The position numbers and the translations under genes were made by a program. Below the pieces are notes generated by a model, which was not told the DNA's origin, searched no databases, and saw only the letters and a list, made by a program, of their open reading frames with translations. A stretch of DNA of 64,000 nucleotides from Simplicispira hankyongi. GTDB taxonomy: Bacteria > Pseudomonadota > Gammaproteobacteria > Burkholderiales > Burkholderiaceae_C. The stretch is taken from NCBI RefSeq assembly GCF_003570885.1, contig NZ_QXJC01000001.1:620001-684000 (forward strand). Direction: 5' to 3'. This document shows positions 52,191-59,169 of this stretch, one piece after another (position 1 is the stretch's first letter; each line of letters opens with the position of its first letter).

Positions 52191-52230
52191 AAACCACCTC
52201 AGCACCTTTCGGCCCCTGCGGCCTGTTGCC

Positions 52231-52473
52231 ATGATCGTCTGCGTTTGCCGCCGAATTTCCGACCGCGAAATTGCCCGCCATGCCAAGGCTGGCATGGGCT
52301 TTGACGAAATTCAATGGGAGCTGGGCGTGGCCACCCAGTGCGGCCGGTGCGAGAATTGCGTCCGCGAGGTGGTTGCACAATGCAGCGCCGACAGCCCGGT
52401 AGCGGCCGTGCGCAATGAATCTCAGCTTGCCTGCGCCTGCGCGCAAGGCGGGACTTGCGCCTGCGCAGCCTGA
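52231..52473 (+). CDS. bfd: Bacterioferritin-associated ferredoxin
   Basis: An 80-residue 2Fe-2S protein that passes electrons to bacterioferritin to release iron. The ligands are CVC near the start ([14 protein letters not shown]) and CGRCENC. The C-terminus is unusually Cys/Ala-rich ([14 protein letters not shown]), with four further Cys outside the cluster motif. Confidence 0.92.
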   Translation: MIVCVCRRISDREIARHAKAGMGFDEIQWELGVATQCGRCENCVREVVAQCSADSPVAAVRNESQLACACAQGGTCACAA

Positions 52474-52482
52474 GACTTGGGC

Positions 52483-52554
52483 ATGCTGGCATTCGCGCTC
52501 TGCCTGTCGCTGGCCGCCGTAGGCTTGGCACTTTCCTGGATTTTTAGGCGCTGA
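52483..52554 (+). CDS. Possible 23-residue single-pass membrane peptide
   Basis: [20 protein letters not shown] then FRR: one hydrophobic helix and a positive end. It begins 9 bases after the bfd stop and ends just before repeat copy I. There is a weak upstream GA-rich stretch. Coding is suggested only by the clean membrane-helix pattern and position. Confidence 0.35.
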   Translation: MLAFALCLSLAAVGLALSWIFRR

Positions 52555-52562
52555 ATTGGTAG

Positions 52563-52616
52563 CAAAATTGGCTGCCAGCGTATGTACCGTGTGCGCTGGC
52601 AGCTATTCTTTTTGAT
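52563..52616 (+). repeat. Dispersed repeat copy I, before tonB
   Basis: AAAATTGGCTGCCAGCG, then GTGCGCTGGCAGCTATTC, with long self-pairing arms (GCTGCCAGCG with CGCTGGCAGC). It ends at the tonB ATG. Confidence 0.75.
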
Positions 52617-53316
52617 GTCTTCTGATCATTTTTCACCCGTATCGCACAGCAAACGCAATGCCGCAGTCTTCGCCGGCATTGCCTTGGCGCATGGCGCTGC
52701 CTTGTGGGCGCTGCAAGCTGGGTTGAGCCACCAGCGGCCGATAGAAGTCATCGTTCCCGCGGTGCTGCTGAGCGAGTTCGTCGCACCGCCGGCACCTCCC
52801 GCCCCACCGCCGCCCAAGCCCGCAGCGCCACCGCCCGTTCCGGTGAGCCAGCACACCAAACCTACCCCCAGACCGGCACCGGTTCACACACCACTGCCCA
52901 GCCCGACCCCCATCGCCAACGCGGCACCGGAGGCTCCCGTGGTGAGCGCGCCGGTGCCGACGCCCGCACCCACCAATGCGCCGTCGGCACCGCCTGCGCC
53001 GCCGGCACCTCCCGTACCACCGGCGCCACCCCGCATTGATCTGCCGTCGAGCAACGCGGCCTACCTGAACAATCCGGCTCCCGCCTACCCATCGATCAGC
53101 AAGCGCATGGGCGAACAGGGCAAGGTGGTGCTGCGCGTGCTCATCAGCGCCGATGGGCGGCCGGAACAGGTGGAAATCAAGCAATCGAGCGGTTTTGACC
53201 GGCTGGACCGGCAGGCCCACGACACCGTTCTGCGCTGGCGCTTCGTACCGGGCAAGCGCAATGGCGTCGCCGAGACCATGTGGTACCTCGTGCCGATCAA
53301 CTTCGTTCTCGAATAA
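52615..53316 (+). CDS. tonB: Energy transducer TonB
   Basis: About 233 residues: an N-terminal anchor (NAAVFAGIALAHGAALWALQ), a long Pro-rich periplasmic spacer (PPAPPAPPPPKPAAPPPVP and similar), and a C-terminal TonB domain (YPSISKRMGEQGKVVLRVLI, then LDRQAHDTVLRWRFVPGKRNG). I chose the ATG at 52615, because the upstream 11 codons are encoded by repeat copy I. It is followed by exbB and exbD and should energise the receptors in this window. Confidence 0.9.
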   Translation: MSSDHFSPVSHSKRNAAVFAGIALAHGAALWALQAGLSHQRPIEVIVPAVLLSEFVAPPAPPAPPPPKPAAPPPVPVSQHTKPTPRPAPVHTPLPSPTPIANAAPEAPVVSAPVPTPAPTNAPSAPPAPPAPPVPPAPPRIDLPSSNAAYLNNPAPAYPSISKRMGEQGKVVLRVLISADGRPEQVEIKQSSGFDRLDRQAHDTVLRWRFVPGKRNGVAETMWYLVPINFVLE

Positions 53317-53339
53317 TTAACGGATCTTCAGGAGTTTTC

Positions 53340-54056
53340 ATGGAATCGCAATTCGGCTTGGCCAACCTCTGGAACCAGGGCGACCTGATCACGCGAGGCG
53401 TCGCGCTGCTGCTGCTGCTGATGTCCCTGGCCACCTGGGCTGTCATCGCCATCAAGGCGCTTGACATCGTGCGCTTCAAGCGCGACGCCCGTGCAGTTCA
53501 GACGTTCTGGCACAGCGACGATTTTGCGGCAGCACTCGCCACGCTGGGCACTGACCCGGCAAACCCGTTTCGCGCACTGGCCATCGAAGGGCGCGAGGCC
53601 ACAGCGCACCACCGCAATACCAAGGGCCAGTTGCACGAGAGCCTGGATGTGAGCGACTGGGTCACCGGGAGCCTGCGCAACAGCATCGACGAATTCACGG
53701 CCCGCCTGCAATCGGGCCTGGCCATCCTCGCGTCGGTAGGCTCCACCGCCCCGTTCCTCGGGCTGTTCGGCACCGTCTGGGGCATTTACCATGCCTTGAT
53801 CGCCATCGGCACCTCAGGCCAATCGACGATTGACAAGGTGGCCGGCCCCGTCGGCGAGGCCTTGATCATGACGGCGCTCGGCCTGGCCGTGGCCATTCCC
53901 GCCGTGCTCGGCTACAACGCACTGGTGCGCGGCAACAAGCACATTCTGGTGCGCATGAACAGCTTCGCCCACGACCTGCACGCGTATTTCGTCACCGGTG
54001 CGCGCGTTTCAGGCGGCGACGCTGGCAAGGTGCTGCCGCTCAAAAAGGGAGTCTGA
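53340..54056 (+). CDS. exbB: Biopolymer transport protein ExbB
   Basis: A 238-residue inner-membrane protein of the TonB motor (MotA/TolQ/ExbB family). Three membrane segments are present; the conserved region is LAILASVGSTAPFLGLFGTVWGIYHAL, with the pore-lining GEALIMTALGLAVAIPAVL. A CAGGAG site precedes the ATG. Confidence 0.95.
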   Translation: MESQFGLANLWNQGDLITRGVALLLLLMSLATWAVIAIKALDIVRFKRDARAVQTFWHSDDFAAALATLGTDPANPFRALAIEGREATAHHRNTKGQLHESLDVSDWVTGSLRNSIDEFTARLQSGLAILASVGSTAPFLGLFGTVWGIYHALIAIGTSGQSTIDKVAGPVGEALIMTALGLAVAIPAVLGYNALVRGNKHILVRMNSFAHDLHAYFVTGARVSGGDAGKVLPLKKGV

Positions 54057-54058
54057 GC

Positions 54059-54469
54059 ATGGCCTTCGGCACCCAGGACGACACCGACGAAGTGATGAAC
54101 GAAATCAACATGACGCCGCTGGTCGACGTGATGCTGGTGCTGCTTATCATCTTCATCATCACGGTGCCTGTCATGAAGCACTCGGTCAGCGTCGATTTGC
54201 CGAAAGCGAGCGTGCAGGCCGAACAGGTCAAACCTGAAACCCTGCGCCTGTCGGTGCAGGCGGACGGCAGCTATGCGCTCGACGGCACAGCCCTCAGCGA
54301 CGAGGCACTGGAGCAGCGCCTGCAGGCGGCCGCCGTGCAGACGCCGCAGCCCGAACTGCACCTCAGCGGCGACAAGAATGTGCGCTACGAACGTGTGGCG
54401 CTGGCCCTGGCCGCGGCCCAGCGCGCCGGTGTGCGCAAGATCGGGTTTGTCACCGAGCCCAAGCCCTAG
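54059..54469 (+). CDS. exbD: Biopolymer transport protein ExbD
   Basis: A 136-residue ExbD/TolR protein with one membrane helix carrying the proton-path Asp (EINMTPLVDVMLVLLIIFII). The periplasmic domain ends RAGVRKIGFVTEP. It begins 2 bases after the exbB stop. Confidence 0.94.
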   Translation: MAFGTQDDTDEVMNEINMTPLVDVMLVLLIIFIITVPVMKHSVSVDLPKASVQAEQVKPETLRLSVQADGSYALDGTALSDEALEQRLQAAAVQTPQPELHLSGDKNVRYERVALALAAAQRAGVRKIGFVTEPKP

Positions 54470-54507
54470 GACACGCGCTCCTGTAGACAAAAAAATCGCA
54501 CAAGGCA

Positions 54508-54541
54508 TTGACCAAATGAATGCGAATCAATATCATTAGCG
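54508..54541 (+). promoter_or_regulatory. hemP promoter with Fur box
   Basis: TTGACC (54508-54513), a 17-base spacer and TATCAT (54531-54536) form a good sigma70 promoter. AATGCGAATCAATATCATT (54519-54537) overlaps it as a Fur-type site. It shares its core with the site before the receptor at 7.5 kb. Confidence 0.7.
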
Positions 54542-54542
54542 A

Positions 54543-54776
54543 ATGCCAACATTGCAAACCCTTGCCGCCGAATCACCGGACTCCTGCGCCACCGCTACCC
54601 ACAAGAACGATAGCGCCATGCGCCCGACGCCCGTGTGCAGCAACACCGCGCAGCCGTGCTTCACCTGGCAGAGCGCCGAACTGCTGCAAGGCAACAAACG
54701 CGTGCACATTGCGCACAACGGCGGTGTCTACCAATTGCAGGCCACACGGCAAGGCAAGCTCATCCTGACCAAATAG
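54543..54776 (+). CDS. hemP: Hemin uptake protein HemP
   Basis: A small protein ending in the HemP signature (LLQGNKRVHIAHNGGVYQL, then ATRQGKLILTK). The predicted transcription start is at about 54543, so the ATG there would be leaderless; an ATG at 54618 would give a 52-residue protein that keeps the conserved part. Region 54777-54912 contains no gene, only a hairpin near 54885. Confidence 0.88.
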   Translation: MPTLQTLAAESPDSCATATHKNDSAMRPTPVCSNTAQPCFTWQSAELLQGNKRVHIAHNGGVYQLQATRQGKLILTK

Positions 54777-54912
54777 TTCCTGATCTCGTTTCATCGTGGG
54801 GCGACTCCAGTGCCAGGGGGCACATGTCGTTGTTTGCCAGCCAGCGGGCCCTGCCCTTGTAGCCAGGCTTTTTTCCCCCCACGTGGCAGCGTTGCGCTGC
54901 CAGTTGGCCGCT

Positions 54913-55317
54913 TCAGCCCAGCGCGGCAATGCCTGCGCGGGCAATCTGCACGTCTTCGTTCGACTTCACGCCGCTCACGCCCACCGCGCCCAGACAGTTG
55001 CCGCCCTGCAGGATGGGCACGCCGCCTTCAAGCAGCGCCTCGGCGCCAGGAGCGCTCAGGAAGGACACGCGGCCGCCATTGACCATGTCTTCGTAGGTTT
55101 TGCTCTCGCGCCGCCCCAATGCCGCCGTGCGGGCCTTGCCGGGCGCAATGTGTGCCGAAAGCGGTGCCGCACCGTCCAGGCGCTGCAACCACAGCAGGTG
55201 GCCGCCCGCATCCACGATGGCAATCGTGACCGCCCAGCCGTTGGCCAGCGCCTCGGCTTCCGCGCCTGCCGCAATTTTGCGAATGTCGACGAGTTCAAGT
55301 TCGGTGGTGGTTTTCAT
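54913..55317 (-). CDS. GlcG/HbpS-family haem-binding protein (DUF336)
   Basis: A 134-residue protein with the GlcG/HbpS pattern: AEALANGWAVTIAIVDAGGHL, then KARTAALGRRES and GGVPILQGGNCLGAVGVSG near the end. Members bind haem or corrinoid. No signal peptide is apparent. It is convergent with hemP, consistent with a haem role. The ATG at 55317 fits the family length. Confidence 0.8.
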   Translation of the reverse strand: MKTTTELELVDIRKIAAGAEAEALANGWAVTIAIVDAGGHLLWLQRLDGAAPLSAHIAPGKARTAALGRRESKTYEDMVNGGRVSFLSAPGAEALLEGGVPILQGGNCLGAVGVSGVKSNEDVQIARAGIAALG

Positions 55318-55546
55318 GCAGACGTTCCTAAAAAGTAGCCGGGCCGAAAGAGCGAGGCCGAGGCGTTGGAGCATAGCGGGGCCTGCATGCGCAGGGAACC
55401 AAACGCCGGGTAAAAGAATCATGACCAAAACAAGCCCATTGCATCGATTGATGGCAAAGGCAATGCCCACGCCTTGCAATGGTGGATGGGACCACCATCT
55501 AGAATGCCACTTACCCGCACCGTGCGGGCCACTCTGGAGAGACACC

Positions 55547-56248
55547 ATGAACGATCGGGTTACCCCCTTCCCCTCCTCTGCGGGCTACGGCACTGGCGTA
55601 TCGCAGGAGCAGCGCCACAGGGTGCTGCGCAATACCTACTGGCTGCTGGCCTTGAGCCTGCTGCCCACCGTTCTGGGCGCCTGGGTTGGCGTGGCCACGG
55701 GCATCACGCAGTCGCTGCGCGGTGGCCTGGGGCTGATGGTTTTCCTCGGCGGCGCCTTTGGCTTCATGTACGCCATCGAGAAAACCAAAAATTCTGCAAC
55801 GGGCGTACCGGTGCTGCTGGGCTTCACCTTCTTCATGGGCCTGATGCTCTCGCGCCTGATTGGCATGGTGCTGGGTTTTTCCAATGGCGGCCAACTCATC
55901 ATGACGGCATTTGCCGGCACGGCCGGCGTGTTTTTCGTCATGGCCAGCTTGGCCACGGTCATCAAGCGCGATATCTCGGGCCTGGGCAAGTGGCTGTTTG
56001 TCGGTGCCATGGCGATCGTCGTGGGCGCTGCCATCAACGTGTTTATCGGCTCGACAGCGGCCATGATGGCCATTTCGGTGGCGGCCATCGGCGTTTTCAG
56101 TGTCTACATGCTGTACGACCTCAAGCGCATCCTGGATGGTGGCGAGACCAACTACATCAGCGCTACGCTGGCCCTGTACCTGGACCTGTTCAACGTGTTC
56201 CAGAGCCTGCTCATGCTGCTGGGCATCATGGGCGGCGATAGCGACTGA
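55547..56248 (+). CDS. Bax inhibitor-1/YccA family membrane protein
   Basis: A 233-residue protein with seven membrane segments: LLALSLLPTVLGAWVGVATG, then GFTFFMGLMLSRLIGMVLG, and the C-terminal LALYLDLFNVFQSLLMLLG typical of BI-1/YccA. E. coli YccA modulates FtsH; the role here is inferred. The ATG at 55547 follows a GGAGAG site. Region 55318-55546 shows no other gene. Confidence 0.9.
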   Translation: MNDRVTPFPSSAGYGTGVSQEQRHRVLRNTYWLLALSLLPTVLGAWVGVATGITQSLRGGLGLMVFLGGAFGFMYAIEKTKNSATGVPVLLGFTFFMGLMLSRLIGMVLGFSNGGQLIMTAFAGTAGVFFVMASLATVIKRDISGLGKWLFVGAMAIVVGAAINVFIGSTAAMMAISVAAIGVFSVYMLYDLKRILDGGETNYISATLALYLDLFNVFQSLLMLLGIMGGDSD

Positions 56249-56271
56249 TCTCACTGCGTTGACACCGCAGG

Positions 56272-56301
56272 CAAAGGCTCCGTATCGGGGCCTTTGTTTT
56301 T
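56272..56301 (+). terminator. Terminator of the YccA-like gene
   Basis: CAAAGGC ... GCCTTTG stem with an 11-base loop, followed by TTTTT. Confidence 0.85.
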
Positions 56302-56334
56302 CCGAATCCTCAAGCCAAGGCTTCTGGCGCCGAT

Positions 56335-56697
56335 ATGACCTGTATGCGCTCAACCTTTCTGCCATCGCTGCGTCTTCCGATCGCACTTGCGTTGCTCAGC
56401 CTGCTGGCGGCCTGCGACATCCCTGGCCTGGGGCCTGACCCGCGCGTTGCACAGCGCGAGGAAGAGGCCAAAGCCATTGGCGGTGCTTGCCGCTTCGCCG
56501 TGCGCGGCATTGAAGACTGCTACGCGAACAATCCGAAATCGTCCAAGGCAGCCATTTTTGCCGGTTGGAAAGACATGGATGGCTACATGCGCGACAACAA
56601 GATCGAAGGCATTCCTGCTTCCGGTTCTGCCGCAGCGACCCCACCCGAAGACACCCCGGCACCCGTCGCGGCGGCAAGCGCCCCGGCCAAGAAATAA
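56335..56697 (+). CDS. Putative lipoprotein, unknown function
   Basis: A 120-residue protein with a lipoprotein signal (PIALALLSLLAAC; lipobox LLAAC). The mature part has a Cys pair (GACRFAVRGIEDCY) that may form a disulfide, a short helical core (AAIFAGWKDMDGYMRDNK), and an Ala/Pro-rich tail. The start may be 56335 or 56344. No family is recognised. Confidence 0.75.
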   Translation: MTCMRSTFLPSLRLPIALALLSLLAACDIPGLGPDPRVAQREEEAKAIGGACRFAVRGIEDCYANNPKSSKAAIFAGWKDMDGYMRDNKIEGIPASGSAAATPPEDTPAPVAAASAPAKK

Positions 56698-56710
56698 CGC
56701 GGGGCTGGCG

Positions 56711-58141
56711 TCAGACTCGCTCGAACACCGCCATGCTCTCCACATGCGCTGTATGCGGGAACATGTTCACAGCCCCCGCCGCCGTGCAGCGGTAACCCGC
56801 CAGATGCACCAGCAGGCCGGCGTCGCGCGCCAAAGTGGCCGGGTTGCAGCTCACGTAGACAATGCGGCGCGGCGGCGTCCAGCCCTCGGCCCCGCCGGGC
56901 AGTGGCAGAGCGTCTTGCACACCCCGGCGCGCCTGCTCGATGTCGGCCAGCGCTTTGGCGAGGGCAAAAGCGCCTTCACGCGGCGGGTCTACCAGCCACT
57001 TGTCGGCAACCCCGTCGGCCACCAGCATCGCAGGCGTCATCTCGAACAGGTTTCTAGCTACGAATTTCGTAGCTGCTAGCGCACGACCCATATGCGGTAG
57101 AGCCCTATTTGACTCATAATTTTGCAGCGCACGGGCCACCAGCACCTCGCTGCCTTCAATACCCAAGACCTCGCCCGCCTGGGTGGCCAGCGGCAGCGTG
57201 AAATTGCCCAGGCCGCAAAACCAGTCAATCACGCGCTCGTTGGCTTGCACATCCAGCAGGCGCAGCGCCCGCACCACCAGCACGCGGTTGATGTGCGGGT
57301 TCACCTGCGTGAAGTCGGTGGGTTTGAAGGGCATGGTGATGCCGAACTCGGGCAGCGCATAGGCCAGCTGAGGCCCGCCCTCATCGAGCAGGCGCACCGT
57401 GTCGGGGCCCTTCGATTGCAGCCACCATTGCACACCGTGCGCGGCGGCAAAGTCGCGCAGGCGCTGCAGGTCGGCACCAGACAGCGGCTCCAGGTGGCGC
57501 AGCACCATCGCCGTGACCGCATCGCCGCAGGCCAGTTCAATCTGCGGAAGCGTGTCGCGCGCGTCCATGTCGCCGATCAGCGCGCGCAGCGGCATCAGCA
57601 TGGCGCTGACGTGCGGCGGCAATACCGGGCAGACGCGCATGTCGGCGACATAGCGGCTTTTGCGCTCGTGAAACCCAATCAGCACCTCGCCCTTTTTCAC
57701 CACGTAGCGCACGGACAAACGCGCGCGGTAGCGGTAGCCCCAGGCGGGGCCTTCTATCGGGCGCAGCACAATCTCGGGCTTGATCTTGCCCAGGTGCCAC
57801 AGGTTGTCTTCCAGCACCCGCTGCTTGACCGCCACTTGGGCTGCCGGGTGCAGGTGCTGCATCTTGCAGCCGCCGCAGGCGCCCGCGTGCAAGCCGAAAT
57901 GCGGACAGCCAGGGCGCACACGCTGCGAAGATTCGCGGTGAATCTCGGTCAGCTCGGCCTGTTCCCAGTTGTTCTTGCTGCGGGTGCGTCGGGCACTGAC
58001 CCGCTCGAACGGCAGTGCGCCATCGATGAACACCACCTTGCCATCGGGCCGCCGGGCAACGCCCTGCGCGTCGAGGTTCAACGACTCGACTTCCAGCCAC
58101 TCGGGCGCCTGCACGGGCGCCAATTCTTTCGTATCGCTCAT
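56711..58141 (-). CDS. rlmD: 23S rRNA (uracil-1939-C5)-methyltransferase with repeat insert
   Basis: A 476-residue methyltransferase with an N-terminal TRAM-like domain and Fe-S Cys ([19 protein letters not shown], then CPVLPP). SAM-binding and catalytic motifs are [25 protein letters not shown] and the nucleophile Cys in [14 protein letters not shown]. Between [15 protein letters not shown] and ARNLFEMTP, about 20 residues (including [14 protein letters not shown]) come from repeat copy J. The insertion lies in the Rossmann domain between two core strands. Confidence 0.93.
   Translation of the reverse strand: MSDTKELAPVQAPEWLEVESLNLDAQGVARRPDGKVVFIDGALPFERVSARRTRSKNNWEQAELTEIHRESSQRVRPGCPHFGLHAGACGGCKMQHLHPAAQVAVKQRVLEDNLWHLGKIKPEIVLRPIEGPAWGYRYRARLSVRYVVKKGEVLIGFHERKSRYVADMRVCPVLPPHVSAMLMPLRALIGDMDARDTLPQIELACGDAVTAMVLRHLEPLSGADLQRLRDFAAAHGVQWWLQSKGPDTVRLLDEGGPQLAYALPEFGITMPFKPTDFTQVNPHINRVLVVRALRLLDVQANERVIDWFCGLGNFTLPLATQAGEVLGIEGSEVLVARALQNYESNRALPHMGRALAATKFVARNLFEMTPAMLVADGVADKWLVDPPREGAFALAKALADIEQARRGVQDALPLPGGAEGWTPPRRIVYVSCNPATLARDAGLLVHLAGYRCTAAGAVNMFPHTAHVESMAVFERV
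57051..57124 (-). repeat. Dispersed repeat copy J, inside rlmD
   Basis: Minus strand: GGGCTCTACCGCATATGGG, then GTGCGCTAGCAGCTACG, followed by a second small palindrome (TAGCTACGAA with TTCGTAGCTA). Reading frame matches that of copies D, E and G. Confidence 0.75.
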
Positions 58142-58188
58142 GGGGCCGATTGTCTCAGGCCCGCGAAGCGTTACAGAAACCGGGCCAT

Positions 58189-58503
58189 TCAAGCGCCGCG
58201 GTGGGTGCGGGCCACTCGGGCCGGCCGTACCTTGCTCGGAGCCGGTTGAACCATGCTGTGCAGCGTGTCCAGCTTGTGGATTTCCAACTCGCAGCCGGTC
58301 GGCTCAAGCGCAAAGACAAGGTGCCCGCCCGGAGCCACCAGCGGCATCGTCGCATGCAGCGGCATGGACAGGTCGACCGGTGGTTGCAACGATCGGTACA
58401 CCACCGTGTTGTCCGGCGCATACACCAGGTAACAGGCGGCACTTGCCGCTTGAACCAGAGAGGTGGCTGCAATCAGCACGGCCGCTTTCCAAAGTGCGTG
58501 CAT
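58189..58503 (-). CDS. Small secreted protein, unknown function
   Basis: A 104-residue protein with a signal peptide ([19 protein letters not shown], cleavage near ASAA-CY). The mature part begins with a Cys and has a second Cys in [12 protein letters not shown]. The tail is basic. An AGGAGA site precedes the ATG at 58503. No family is recognised. Confidence 0.7.
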   Translation of the reverse strand: MHALWKAAVLIAATSLVQAASAACYLVYAPDNTVVYRSLQPPVDLSMPLHATMPLVAPGGHLVFALEPTGCELEIHKLDTLHSMVQPAPSKVRPARVARTHRGA

Positions 58504-58586
58504 GGAATTTCTCCTGAGGGTGTGAGGGACAAGGGACAGGCCATTATGCAAGCCTCTTCGCAGCCCGCGCCGCGCGCCCGGCGACC

Positions 58587-59063
58587 TTACGTGAGCGGTA
58601 AACGCGTGGAATGCTTGACCTCTTCCATCACCGCGTACGTGCGTGTCTCACGCACGCCCGGCAATTGCCAGAGCACCGCTCCCGCGAAAGCCCGGTAGGC
58701 GTTCATGTCGGCGGTACGTGTCTTGAGCAAATAGTCGAAGCCCCCAGCCACCATATGGCACTCCATGATTTCCGGGCGTACCTGCACCGCGGCATTGAAT
58801 TGCTCGAATACGTTGGGCGTGGTGCGGTCCAGCAGCACCTCGACAAACACCAGCATCGCAGCGCCGAGTTTGAGCGGGTTGAGCCGCGCCTCATAGCCCA
58901 GCACATACCCGTCGCGCGAGAGGCGCTGCACCCGGCCGAGCACTGCGGTGGGCGACAAACCCACTTGCTCGGAAAGGCGGAGATTGGAGATACGTCCATC
59001 CTCTTGAAGAATCGAGAGGATTTTTCGATCTATTCTGTCTATTTCGTTTTTTTCTTCTGACAT
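58587..59063 (-). CDS. Lrp/AsnC-family regulator (probable putA activator)
   Basis: A 158-residue Lrp-type regulator: N-terminal helix-turn-helix (IDRKILSILQEDGRISNLRL, then VGLSPTAVLGRVQRL) and C-terminal RAM domain (MLVFVEVLLDRTTP, then MECHMVAGGFDYLLK). It is divergent from putA, the arrangement of PutR-type proline-responsive activators. The 106-base AT-rich intergenic region should contain its sites. Confidence 0.9.
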   Translation of the reverse strand: MSEEKNEIDRIDRKILSILQEDGRISNLRLSEQVGLSPTAVLGRVQRLSRDGYVLGYEARLNPLKLGAAMLVFVEVLLDRTTPNVFEQFNAAVQVRPEIMECHMVAGGFDYLLKTRTADMNAYRAFAGAVLWQLPGVRETRTYAVMEEVKHSTRLPLT

Positions 59064-59169
59064 ATTGGATTTATTGACTGTAGATATTTATAAATTCGAA
59101 ATTTTATTCTCTCACCCGTGACGCATGATGCGCCATTCCTTGTCCTTCTGGCCTCGCACCATGCCCAAC

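Noticed and set aside
54885-54901. Hairpin GGCAGCG/CGCTGCC near the haem-binding gene as a terminator
   Set aside because: No T-run follows on either strand; kept only as a possible structure.
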